A program made the translations under genes and the position numbers. A model generated the notes under the pieces. It was not told the origin of the DNA, did no database searches, and saw only the letters and a list, made by a program, of their open reading frames with translations. Below, in pieces: positions 52,344-60,834 of a stretch of 64,000 nt of DNA (positions are counted from its first letter, which is position 1; every line of letters begins with the position of its first letter). Origin of the DNA: Streptomyces agglomeratus (lineage in GTDB: Bacteria > Actinomycetota > Actinomycetes > Streptomycetales > Streptomycetaceae); NCBI RefSeq assembly GCF_001746415.1, contig NZ_MEHJ01000001.1, positions 7,632,501-7,696,500 on the forward strand, written 5' to 3'.

Positions 52344-52884
52344 GTGCGCCCCATGTTGCTGGTGGATGTGGACGGACCGTTGAATCCGTATGCCGCCAAG
52401 CTGCACCGGAGGCCCGCCGGCTATGAGACGCATCGGCTTCTCACCGCGCTGGGAAGCCGCCGAGCGCCGCCTGGCTGCGTGGGGCCTTCCGCAGAAGGGG
52501 GTGAAACCGCTGCGGGTGTGGCTCAACCCGGATCACGGCCCGGCCATGGACGCGCTCCCGTTCGACCTGGTGTGGGCAACAATGTGAGAGGAAGAAGCCA
52601 ACGCCTACGTCGCACCCGTGCTCGGATTGCCCGAGCTGCCCTTCATAGCGTGGCCTACGCCGCTGCCCGACCCCGGGGGAGACGTGTACTGGAAGACGCC
52701 TGAGATCGTTGCCTGGGCGAAAGGCCGGGCCTTCGCCCGGATCGACGACGACATCACCGAGGCGGACCGCACCTGGGTCACACAGCACCACGACGGTCCT
52801 GCTCTACTGCACCGAGTCGACCCCGGTACGGCCTTACCCTCGACGACTTCGCCACGCTGACAGCGTGGGCGGCCGCCCTGGACT
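52344..52884 (+). pseudogene. Decayed paralogue of the HAD-like protein at 55594-56115
   Basis: Starting at GTG 52344 it reads MLLVDVDGPLNPYAAK, matching LLFLDVDGPLIPFGA of the intact gene. Disruptions: a frameshift near 52440-52470; an in-frame TGA at 52585-52587 where WATMW would be expected (compare EVVWATTWMADANE in the intact copy); a frameshift near 52830 after HRVDPGT. Beyond it the missing C-terminus (LTLDDFATLTAWAAALD) is present in the next frame. Between the breaks the similarity is high (NAYVAPVLGLPELPFIAWP; WVTQHHDGPALLHRVDP). Confidence 0.85.
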
Positions 52885-53121
52885 GACTGAACAGCTGGTT
52901 CCCGAGGCACCGCTCAGGAACACGCCGCCGCAGCAAGAGAATCCGCTGCCCGACCGGCAAGTGGAACCCCATAATGGGCCGACAGCACCCCAGTACGAGC
53001 GAACGGACCGACCGAGTTACGACCGCGTACAGCGAGTCCTACCGAACATTGCGTACGACGGGAAACGCTGCGCCGCGCGTCTTGAGCCCTTCAGGAAATC
53101 GCCTTGGGCTGGATGGGAGGG

Positions 53122-53835
53122 TCAGCTCTCACAGGCAGAGCCGTCGCCGTCCCGGTCGAGGTGCGGGCCGTATCCAGGGTCGCCCCGGTGAACCGGAGCC
53201 GCGCCGGCGGCCTTGGTCGCGTCACAGTTCCGGTAATGGACGCTGCCGCCTCCGCCTCCGCCTCCACTCCCACCTCCGGTGGAACTGGAGGAGCCCTCGG
53301 AACGGTCTCGCGTGGGCGTGGGCGTTGGCGTAGGCGTAGGCGTGTGGAGGTCGGTGCCCTTCACCTTCGGGCACTTCCTGCCCGGCGCGACCAAGTGCAC
53401 GCTCGGGTCGGCGTAGGCGGCGACCAGCTTTGTTCCCTTGCCCGGCCCCTGGAAGCAAACCGTCCAGCCGCCGTGGTCGCTGCGGAGTCCGACGTCGTCG
53501 TAGGCGCTGTACGCCCTCAACTCACCATCGATCAGCGCCTCGATCCGCCGCTCCGCCTCGTCGAACGTTCCGCCGACGACCTTGGGCATCTCGGGATCCC
53601 GGCTATTCGACGGCGTGGGGGAGGGGGTGACGGTCCGAGTCGCGGTGACGGTGGCGGTCGGGCCCGGGACGGCCTTTGTCCTGACCTGCGGGGCAGGCGA
53701 ACAGGCGCCGGCGATCAACAGCATCACCAACGCGACGGCGGCCATGCCGCCACAACCGAACACCGTCTTCTGCGTCGCGTTGAGTGCCCCGTCGGCGGGC
53801 GGCGTGTGCGGAATTGGTCCGTACGGCGAAGTCAC
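53122..53835 (-). CDS. Membrane-anchored PASTA-like protein with excalibur domain
   Basis: 237 residues, GTG 53835 overlapping the stop of the upstream gene (GTGA). A cytoplasmic proline-rich start (MTSPYGPIPHTPPADG) leads to one membrane helix ending in a lipobox-like GAC, a PASTA-like segment (MPKVVGGTFDEAERRIEAL), a threonine/proline repeat (TPTPTPTPTPTR), a glycine/serine spacer, and a C-terminal excalibur domain (YRNCDATKAAGAAPVHRGDPGYGPHLDRDGDGSACE). Excalibur domains bind calcium through the DxDxDG loop. It is probably extracellular and wall-associated, in one operon with the next protein. Confidence 0.85.
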   Translation of the reverse strand: MTSPYGPIPHTPPADGALNATQKTVFGCGGMAAVALVMLLIAGACSPAPQVRTKAVPGPTATVTATRTVTPSPTPSNSRDPEMPKVVGGTFDEAERRIEALIDGELRAYSAYDDVGLRSDHGGWTVCFQGPGKGTKLVAAYADPSVHLVAPGRKCPKVKGTDLHTPTPTPTPTPTRDRSEGSSSSTGGGSGGGGGGGSVHYRNCDATKAAGAAPVHRGDPGYGPHLDRDGDGSACES

Positions 53836-54335
53836 GGGCAGGTCTCTTCCAGCTTGACGGTGGCGAAATCGATCGTGGTCGAATGGTCGACCTTGCCCGG
53901 CCCGGGCTTCTGGGAGCAGACCTTCCAGTTCCGGTCCAGCAACTGCATGCGGCCGGCGCCAGTGGCGTCGTGTGAGGTGAGGACGAAGAAGCCCTCGGCC
54001 TGGGCGGCGTCCTGTGCCGCCTGGAGCTGCTGCCCTGCGTAATTGGAGAGCTTCGTCCTCTCCGCGGCCGAGGCTGTCTCCTTTGGAACTGTCTCCTTGG
54101 GTGCGCGCCTTGGCGTGTCGGTCACCGTGGCAGTGACGGTCTCGGTAACGGTCGGACCGGGCACCGCTCGCGTCTTCACGCTCGCCTGGGGTGAGCACGC
54201 GGCGCCGATGCTGCCGACAAGGACGACCATGAAGAGCAGACCGCCACAGCCAAGGATGGTCTTGTGCTTGCCATTGAACTGGTTCGGCGGCGCCGGAGGG
54301 TGGTAGGGCGGAGGCTGGTACGGGGGGACGGACAA
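53832..54335 (-). CDS. Membrane-anchored PASTA-like protein, partner of the excalibur protein
   Basis: 167 residues. Same architecture as its downstream neighbour without the excalibur domain: proline-rich cytoplasmic start (MSVPPYQPPPYHPPAPPNQFNG), one membrane helix with ILGCGGLLFMVVLVGSIGAAC, threonine-rich spacer (TVTETVTATVTDTP), then a PASTA-like segment (KLSNYAGQQLQAAQDAAQAEGFFVLTSHDATGAGRMQLLDRNWKVCSQKPGPG). The stop overlaps the next start, so both are made from one message. The two sequences are ancient paralogues, sharing the KHKTILGCGG/QKTVFGCGG and TxAVPGPT pieces. Confidence 0.8.
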   Translation of the reverse strand: MSVPPYQPPPYHPPAPPNQFNGKHKTILGCGGLLFMVVLVGSIGAACSPQASVKTRAVPGPTVTETVTATVTDTPRRAPKETVPKETASAAERTKLSNYAGQQLQAAQDAAQAEGFFVLTSHDATGAGRMQLLDRNWKVCSQKPGPGKVDHSTTIDFATVKLEETCP

Positions 54336-54904
54336 GGCGTTCTCCTGCGGAGCGGTAGATTTGATCGGCGTTCAAGTTGCACAGATTGTCATAAGGTGCT
54401 GCCTGTCCGTACCGGATTGAGGCAGAAAGCCCGCGGACAACACCGGGACATGCGCCGCTCTGCTGGATGCTGACGGGATCTCAGGCTTCAAACAGGTCCC
54501 TGCTTACTGCCAAATCGGTTCCAGCAAGGGAAGTTTGTACTGGTCCGGGCGCTGTGCGAAACGGTTTCGCGCGGACGCGACCTACTGCCCAGTGGAGCCC
54601 CAGCACCCCGACGGCCCACCCGAACCTGACGCACCTCAGCCCCGGTTCGCGTTGTGGCTGACCAAACCCCGCGGCGGCGGATCGTCGTGCAGGACACGCC
54701 GGAGGAGGCGGTGGTCGCGCCAGGTGCCGTCGATGCGGAGATTGCGGGTCGCCGCGGTGCCAATGGGCTGGACCTCGCCGGATACCGCGTGTACCGCCGG
54801 CTGAGCACCACCCAGTGGGCGAAGACCAGGGGCAGCTCTGCTCCCTACTCCCCGCCGCCGGACCTCGCAGACAACGCCGTCCCGTTCACTGGCAAGCTGA
54901 GGAC
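54336..54904. other. Interval without recognised gene
   Basis: About 570 bases. Minus-strand frames contain a short protein-like phrase (LRIDGTWRDHRLLRRVLHDDPP) but no start, ribosome site or family; it may be the remnant of a gene. Promoters for the flanking divergent genes must lie at the ends. Confidence 0.3.
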
Positions 54905-55426
54905 ATGGAGTCCCTCGACCAAGACCTGAGCAAGGCAATCGTGAACGCAGATGCGCCGGCCTGGTCCCTTCGTGCCGCTGCCGGTCGACAGCTCGCGGCA
55001 TCGGCCAAGATCGACGAAGTCGCGGATGTCCTCCTCCGCCTCCTCTTGGACGCCCAGGACACCGGGGTGACCCAGGACACCGCCGACGCGTTGCTTGCCC
55101 GCAAGGACACTGTTGGCTTGCGGCACGTGCTGCTGGCCAGGAGCTGCGCCGCCTGCTTCGACACGGCAGATCAGATCAGCGCCGCTCTCGATGCCGACCC
55201 CGACTGGATGACGACCGAGGGAGCGGACCGGCTGATCAAGCAGCTGCGGGAGCTGAAGACGGATGACGACGACGGCGTCCGCGACGAAGCTGAGAGGATC
55301 CTCGCGCAGATCCGTCCGCGCAGGAGTGGGCACTCGACTCAGCCCCTGGACCCTGACAATCGTCCCAGGCCGGCACTCCGCGGCGACCGGTCGGACTACG
55401 GGCTCCTTCGCCCCTATCTGGACTGA
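54905..55426 (+). CDS. Hypothetical helical protein
   Basis: 173 residues from ATG 54905 (GAGG ribosome site). All-helical and acidic: WSLRAAAGRQLAASAKIDEVADVLLRLLLDAQDTGVTQDTADALLARKDTVGLRHVLLARSCAACFDTADQISAALD. The helix pairs are HEAT-like, as in small immunity or adaptor proteins. C-terminal tail polar, ends DRSDYGLLRPYLD. Stand-alone gene. No family named. Confidence 0.65.
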   Translation: MESLDQDLSKAIVNADAPAWSLRAAAGRQLAASAKIDEVADVLLRLLLDAQDTGVTQDTADALLARKDTVGLRHVLLARSCAACFDTADQISAALDADPDWMTTEGADRLIKQLRELKTDDDDGVRDEAERILAQIRPRRSGHSTQPLDPDNRPRPALRGDRSDYGLLRPYLD

Positions 55427-55593
55427 CTGCGACCCAGCAAGCTTTGGAAGGGCCCGGTCATGTGGCAGAGGTCCAAGGTCGAGTTGCAGGTGGCGATTCG
55501 GCGTGATCACCGGCTGGTGTGAAGATGCGCGAGCTTGTACGCCCATGCGGCGGGGGTCCTTCTCGCGGCCCCTTCACGTTCTCCCGCCGCTCA

Positions 55594-56115
55594 TCAGCTC
55601 AGCTGTCGTAGCCACGAGTCGAGAGCCGCATAGTCGCCGTCAGTCAGGCCCTGGCACGGATCGACACGATGGAGCAGGGCGTGTCCTTGGTGATGGTCAG
55701 CAACCCAGGCCCGATCGGTGTCCGTGACCTCGTCGTCGACCCAGGCGAACGGACGCCCCGCAGCCCATTCAACGAGTGCACGGGTCTTCCAGTGCAATCC
55801 GTTCCGCTCGTCCTGGTGATCGAGGTCGCCCGGCTCCGGCCAGATCACCACTGCCAGCTGCGGCAGACCGATGCGGGGGGCGATGCACTCGTTCGCGTCA
55901 GCCATCCATGTCGTCGCCCAGACCACCTCGCACGGGAGCGCCGCCAGCCGGGGTCCGTGCTCGGGATTGACCCTGGTCAGGAGCGGATTCGCATCGACGT
56001 CAAGGAGGTCGGGGCCCGTCGCACAGGTCGGATACGTCTGGGACACCGCGCCGAACGGGATGAGTGGCCCGTCGACATCGAGAAACAGCAGGGAACGCTG
56101 CACAGAGCCAGTCAC
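55594..56115 (-). CDS. HAD-like hydrolase-fold protein (Swiss-army-knife HAD type)
   Basis: 173 residues from GTG 56115. N-terminal HAD motif I SLLFLDVDGPLIPFG (DxDG, about 11-15). The middle has RVNPEHGPRLAALPCEVVWATTWMADANE, where the TTW could be the motif II threonine. The C-terminus holds acidic residues WVDDEVTDTDRAWVADHHQGHALLHRVDP corresponding to motif IV. The size and the TTW(M)xxAN motif match the HAD group found in actinobacterial stand-alone proteins. A decayed paralogue lies at 52344-52884. Confidence 0.85.
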   Translation of the reverse strand: MTGSVQRSLLFLDVDGPLIPFGAVSQTYPTCATGPDLLDVDANPLLTRVNPEHGPRLAALPCEVVWATTWMADANECIAPRIGLPQLAVVIWPEPGDLDHQDERNGLHWKTRALVEWAAGRPFAWVDDEVTDTDRAWVADHHQGHALLHRVDPCQGLTDGDYAALDSWLRQLS

Positions 56116-56390
56116 AGGACCACGATAGCGACAGGTCCCCGCCGGGGACCGACTCGATGACCAAGGCCCCGCAATCGGCTGCCGCTCCGCCCATTGCTAT
56201 TCCTCGTGGACATCCAGGTGTCTCCATCCAGGTGTCTCACAGTCCGCAGCCGCTGCTCAGACCAGCAGACGAACGCTGCTGCTGGCAGTGAACCAAGCCG
56301 TGGTGACCACGGTCCCGTAGTGCGGTCCGCGGTACCGGCGAGGCCGACGATGACGACGGAGACTCGCCACCGGCTCTGCCCCGGCCGGCC

Positions 56391-56876
56391 TCAGCCCACT
56401 GCCTTCTTGACAAGCTCGCTGATGCGCTCTTCATCGGCCGCGGTCAGCTCCCTCACGGCGTAGGCGGTCGACCACATGGCGCCGTCGTCCAGTGACGCCT
56501 GGTCGCTGAAGCCGAGCGTGGCATACCTCGTCTTGAACTTCTCCGCGCTCTGGAAGTGGCAGACGACCTTGCCATCTCTGGCGTACGCGGGCATCCCGTA
56601 CCAGAGCTTCGGCGCGAGGCCCGGCGCGGCGGTCTTGATGATCTCGTGGATCCGTCCGGCGAGGACGCGGTCCGCCTCCGGCATCTCGGCGATCTTCGCG
56701 AGCACGTCCCGCTCCGCCGCCGCATCCTTCTCCGCCCGGGACGAACCGCGCCGCGCCGCCGCCTTCTTCTCCTCCCGTGCGTGCTCCTTCATCGCGGCCC
56801 GTTCATCGGCGGTGAAGCCGTTGTACTTCTCGGTGGTCGTGCCGGAGTCCTCGACGGGCGACTTCGTGTGCGGCAT
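56391..56876 (-). CDS. DUF1801-family protein (YdhG-like)
   Basis: 161 residues, ATG 56876. After a charged, alanine-rich N-terminal extension (AREEKKAAARRGSSRAEKDAAAERDVLAKIAEM) comes the DUF1801 core: DRVLAGRIHEIIKTAAPGLAPKLWYGMPAYARDGKVVCHFQSAEKFKTRYATLGFSDQASLDDGAMW. DUF1801 proteins are frataxin-like in fold and of uncertain role. It is 54 bases downstream of the glyoxalase gene on the same strand and likely cotranscribed. Confidence 0.85.
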   Translation of the reverse strand: MPHTKSPVEDSGTTTEKYNGFTADERAAMKEHAREEKKAAARRGSSRAEKDAAAERDVLAKIAEMPEADRVLAGRIHEIIKTAAPGLAPKLWYGMPAYARDGKVVCHFQSAEKFKTRYATLGFSDQASLDDGAMWSTAYAVRELTAADEERISELVKKAVG

Positions 56877-56930
56877 GGCAAGTTTCCTCTCGTACAGGGT
56901 CAGGCGGGGCGGGAGTGCGGGGGCCGGGCG

Positions 56931-57590
56931 TCAGGACGACGTGGGGGCGCGCGACGCGGCAGCCTCCCAGGCGAACCCGTCCGGGTCGGTGAAGGTGCCG
57001 CCGGTGCCGCCGAGGACGATGCGGTGCGAGCCGGCGCCGGCGGCGGGGACGCCGAGGTCCTTGGCAAGGGCACGGCGCTTGTACAGCGCCAGCTTGAGGG
57101 GACCGGACTGACCGGAGGCGAACTCGGCGTACTTTCCACCGAAGCTCTTGGCCACGGTCAGGCCCCGGCTGACGTAGAACTGCTTGGTGGCCTTCACGTT
57201 CTCGACGCCGAGCAGTACGACGACATCATCGATCTCGCGGGTGGCCGGGCCGATGTCCTTCTTCGCGGAGGTCGCGACCTTCCAGATCGTCCCGTCCGGA
57301 GCCTGAGCGACGCCGCCGTAGCCCCACAGCGACTTCGCGGCGGGCTTCAGCACCGTTGCGCCCGCGTCCACTGCGGCGCCGATGAAGCTGTCGACGGTGG
57401 CCGGCCCGGACACCGTGAGCGCCATGGTGAAGCCGCGGAATCCGGTGGAGTGCGCCTCGGAGGCCCGCAGGTGCACGTACGGGTCCAGGTCGCAGGCGCT
57501 GTAGAAGCGGCGGGCGGCCTCGGGGTCGGCCACCTCAAGGGTGACGGACGCGAGGGACGTGCCGGCTGCGGTGAAAGTGGTGGTTGCCAT
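56931..57590 (-). CDS. Glyoxalase/VOC-superfamily protein
   Basis: 219 residues from ATG 57590 (an ATG six bases upstream, 57596, is equally placed). Two VOC modules: the first with SLASVTLEVADPEAARRFYSAC and FRGFTMALTVSGPATVDSFIGAAVDAGA, the second with VVVLLGVENVKATKQFYVSRGLTVAKSFGGKYAEF and GGTFTDPDGFAWEAA. The fold is that of glyoxalase I/dioxygenase/bleomycin-resistance proteins; metal ligands are not clear. Same strand as DUF1801, 54 bases apart, so probably one operon. Confidence 0.85.
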   Translation of the reverse strand: MATTTFTAAGTSLASVTLEVADPEAARRFYSACDLDPYVHLRASEAHSTGFRGFTMALTVSGPATVDSFIGAAVDAGATVLKPAAKSLWGYGGVAQAPDGTIWKVATSAKKDIGPATREIDDVVVLLGVENVKATKQFYVSRGLTVAKSFGGKYAEFASGQSGPLKLALYKRRALAKDLGVPAAGAGSHRIVLGGTGGTFTDPDGFAWEAAASRAPTSS

Positions 57591-57834
57591 GACCATCACG
57601 CTAGGGGCTGAGAGGCGGTTGAGGCTTCTCGATTCCTGACCGGTCTTGAGACTTGCTTCGCCACACACGCCGGCATCCTCCAGCCACGCGACCAAGTCAG
57701 TCGCACCGATTGCTGGACAGGCCCTCTCGCTGCTGCCCGGAACGGCGGTCGGGGCGTCAGTGGAACGTCAGCGAAACGGTAGCGGCGGGGCCCAGGCTGG
57801 ACCGCGTAGCGCCCCTCACTCGGACAGGAGTCCC

Positions 57835-59385
57835 ATGCCCCGCTCCACTGCCCACGCTGTCGGCGGATCGCGCCGACGCTCCCGCCCGCTGGCACGTTTG
57901 ATGACTGTCTGTGTCGCGCTGGGCGCGGCACTGCTCACGCCCACCGCCGCCGGGGCGGCCGGGTCAACCAACGAGGACGCCTACCGGAACCTCGGGCAGG
58001 CGGACCGGGCCGAGTGGATGTGGGGCATCGCGAGCGACACCCCGCTCTCGGCGATGTCGATCCCCGGCACCCACGACACACTCGCCATCCACGGCGGGGC
58101 CATGGTGCAGACGCAGGAGGATTACGGCGACAGCGCGAACACCCTGACGGCGCAGCTGGACCGGGGAATCCGCGCCATCGACATCCGGGTCCGCGTCACG
58201 GAGAACAAGTACTTCACGGTCCACCACAGCGCGTATTACCAGAAAGCCAACTTCGACGACGTGCTGACCAAGGCGCAGGACTTCCTCCGGAAGCATCCGA
58301 AGGAGGCGATCGTGATGCGGCTGCGGGCCGAGTGCCCGTACGACGGCGGGGGCGTCGCCGATTGCGCCAACGACCCGAAGTCGGTGACTCCGGCGCGGGT
58401 CCAGGAGATCTTCGCCGGCTACCGGGACAGGTATCCCGGCCTCTTCTACGCCGATGCGGCGTCGGGCACCCGCCGGGCGAAGGTCCCCACGCTCGGGCAG
58501 GTCCGCGGCAAGGTGGTATTGGGCAGCTTCGACAACGTCGAGAACGACAACTACGGGATCGAGGGCTTCGACGACCACAAGGAGGACCACTGGGCAGCGT
58601 CGACCGTCCCGGAGAAGTGGGGCTACGTCAAGGACAACGTCAACCGGGCCATTGCCGGCTCTCCCGGTGACCTATACCTGACGTACTCGTCCGCGTCCAC
58701 CGCCCCCCTGGGCCATCTGCCGTCCCAGTACGCCGGCGGCTACCGGTCGGTCCAGGGCGGTGTCACCACCGAGGTCCTGGGTGTCAACTACCAGCTGATG
58801 AAGCACCTCAACGGCCGGAGCGGCCGCGCCGGCATCGTCATGATGGACTTCCCCGGCTGGGGCGTCGTGAACGCGATCATCGACCACAACGCCGACAACG
58901 CCGTCAAGGGCGGCAACCGGATGATCTGGCTGGTCAACGGCAACAAGACCTACGTCAACAGCCTGCACAACCGCTGCATGGTGCGGGGTCCCGAGTTCGA
59001 CAGTTCCAAGACCGGCGGCCTGGTCACCCAGCGCGAGTGCCAGTCGACCCCGCCGAGCAGCCACCAGTGGGGTGCCGAGAAGCCGTCGTACGACGGCAAG
59101 GGCCACTTCTGGATCAAGGCGAGCAATGGCAAGTGCCTGACCGTCCCCTACAACAACGGCACCCCGCCGGGCTCCGGCACCCAGCTGTTCTGGTGGGACT
59201 GTGAGACCCGCTGGTTCTCGGGCAGCCAGATGTGGAACATCATCCCGACCAAGCTCGCCACCGCTACCGGGTCCCGGCCGGCCTACACGTTCATCAACAA
59301 CTGGACGGGCCAGTGCCTGTCGATGGACCCGGCAACGGCCGCCGCGGCGGGCGGCAAAGTGACGCAGGAAACCTGCCCGAAGTAG
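57835..59385 (+). CDS. Secreted PI-PLC-like phosphodiesterase with C-terminal lectin-like domain
   Basis: 516 residues from ATG 57835 with CAGGAGT as ribosome site. Signal peptide with basic start (RRRSRPL) and cleavage near AAGA. The catalytic domain has the PI-PLC X-box features: SAMSIPGTHDTLAIHG (first histidine), LDRGIRAIDIRVRVTENKYFTVHHSAYY (second histidine and D/R), VVLGSFDNVEND and the C-terminal IVMMDFPGW. After about residue 380 a ricin-type or similar sugar-binding tail follows (MVRGPEFDSSKTGGLVTQREC ... QCLSMDP). It would cleave phosphoinositide-type or related headgroups outside the cell. Confidence 0.9.
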   Translation: MPRSTAHAVGGSRRRSRPLARLMTVCVALGAALLTPTAAGAAGSTNEDAYRNLGQADRAEWMWGIASDTPLSAMSIPGTHDTLAIHGGAMVQTQEDYGDSANTLTAQLDRGIRAIDIRVRVTENKYFTVHHSAYYQKANFDDVLTKAQDFLRKHPKEAIVMRLRAECPYDGGGVADCANDPKSVTPARVQEIFAGYRDRYPGLFYADAASGTRRAKVPTLGQVRGKVVLGSFDNVENDNYGIEGFDDHKEDHWAASTVPEKWGYVKDNVNRAIAGSPGDLYLTYSSASTAPLGHLPSQYAGGYRSVQGGVTTEVLGVNYQLMKHLNGRSGRAGIVMMDFPGWGVVNAIIDHNADNAVKGGNRMIWLVNGNKTYVNSLHNRCMVRGPEFDSSKTGGLVTQRECQSTPPSSHQWGAEKPSYDGKGHFWIKASNGKCLTVPYNNGTPPGSGTQLFWWDCETRWFSGSQMWNIIPTKLATATGSRPAYTFINNWTGQCLSMDPATAAAAGGKVTQETCPK

Positions 59386-59766
59386 CCCTCAGCACGCTTC
59401 CAGGCCGTCCTTCCTTCCCGGAGTGGCCAGGGGTCTCACGCGGTGAAGGTGGCCGGACAGTCACCTTCACCGCCGCCGACCTTCCCGCCGCCTATCGGCT
59501 GATCCTGCCATTCGCGCAGCTCGCCACCATCACAGCTGGCTAAGGTTCAGCCGGCTTCTGCACAGCCCCACGCCGTCCGCCAATGATCGACGGTGGGCCT
59601 GGCAGGGTGTACAGCTCCTGACCATGCCGCAGCCCCCGCGCCGTCACAGCCGACGGCCAGTCTGGTGACCACTAGCGCCTGTCTCTTTGATGGGCGGAGG
59701 GAACCGGCACTCAGGGGGCAGCGTCCATGGATGACAAGATCGCTAGTGGGCGCAGAGGAGCTTGAG

Positions 59767-60390
59767 ATGACCGGCATAGCCACCCGCTATCTCTACCTTG
59801 TCCGGCACGGCGAGGCACTACCGGACGAGAGCGGGCTGACGGAGCGCGGCCGACGGCAAGCCACATTGCTCGGCCAACGCCTCCGGGAGATCCCCTTCGC
59901 AGCTGTTCACCACGGTCCTCTGTCACGGGCAGAACAGACCGCACGCCTGATCGGCGATCAACTGAAGAACGTCCCTCTGCACGTCTCGGAAGTCGCCGGT
60001 GACTTCGTGCCCTACGTACCGGAAATGGATGAGCTACCGGCCGCATCAGCAGACTTCTATCTCCGCTTCCTCGCTGGGGCCACCGACGAGGAGCGGAAGC
60101 ACGGACCTGCGCTGGCCCGCCAGGCTCTTGACCTGTTCACCGGGGCGGTGGCGGCCGAAGAGGACCGGCATGAACTTGTCGTCACCCACAACTTCCTGGT
60201 CGCCTGGTTCGTCCGGGACGCCATGCATGCACCGAAGTGGCGTTGGCTTGGCCTCAACCACTGCAACGCGGCGCTCACGGTCATCCGCTATGCGCCCGGT
60301 CGCCCCGCCTCCATCCTCGTCTCCAACGACATGCGGCATCTGCCCGCCGAGTTGCGCTGGACGGGTTTTCCCGCCGAGTTGCACATCTGA
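59767..60390 (+). CDS. Histidine phosphatase (phosphoglycerate-mutase-like) superfamily protein
   Basis: 207 residues from ATG 59767 with GAGGAG as ribosome site. Catalytic RHG motif YLVRHGEAL at the N-terminus (histidine about residue 14), ALTERGRRQA as the second element (LTERGRRQATLLGQRL), HHGPLSRAEQTARLIGD, and the second catalytic histidine in ELVVTHNFLVAWFV near residue 140. This is the family of broad-specificity phosphatases such as SixA/PhoE. A longer frame upstream of the ATG is arginine-rich. Stands alone. Confidence 0.88.
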   Translation: MTGIATRYLYLVRHGEALPDESGLTERGRRQATLLGQRLREIPFAAVHHGPLSRAEQTARLIGDQLKNVPLHVSEVAGDFVPYVPEMDELPAASADFYLRFLAGATDEERKHGPALARQALDLFTGAVAAEEDRHELVVTHNFLVAWFVRDAMHAPKWRWLGLNHCNAALTVIRYAPGRPASILVSNDMRHLPAELRWTGFPAELHI

Positions 60391-60482
60391 AGTCGACCGT
60401 CAGGCGATCGCCGTGGCTCATCGCGCCAAGCGAGGGCGTCGCCAAGCATGTCCCCTCAGAGCACGGGTCGGTTGATCTGATT

Positions 60483-60834
60483 GCACGGCCCTTGGCCTTC
60501 CCCCTCACCGCAGGCCAGGCCGGTGACGCGCCGGCTTTTGAGGCTGTCATGGCCCGCATCCGGGGCCCCGAGGCGGCCCGCGCAGGCCCCGGACCCGGCC
60601 GTTGGCCGTTCTCGTAGACCGCGCCTGCTCATCGCTCAACATCCGAGGCCACTTGCAGCGGCGTGGAATCCGCGCAGTTGTCCCGCAGCCGTCCGGCCAG
60701 ATCGGCCACCGCCTCAGGCGCGGCAGCCGCGGCGGGCGCCCGCCAGCGTTCGACCGCGAGGCCTACAAGCAGCGGAACACCGTTGAGCGGTGCTTCAACC
60801 GCCTCAAGGTGCGACACGAAGTCGCACACGTTAA
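60483..60834 (+). pseudogene. IS5-family transposase remnant, C-terminal half
   Basis: Across frames: RPLAFPLTAGQAGDAPAFEAVMARIRGP, then SSLNIRGHLQRRGIRAVVPQPSGQIGHRLRRGSRGGRPPAFDREAYKQRNTVERCFNRLKV, the region of the second aspartate to the catalytic glutamate of IS5-type transposases. The N-terminal half is missing and there are shifts. At its right end the frame runs into the group II intron remnant, now separated from it by the IS1380 insertion. Confidence 0.8.
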
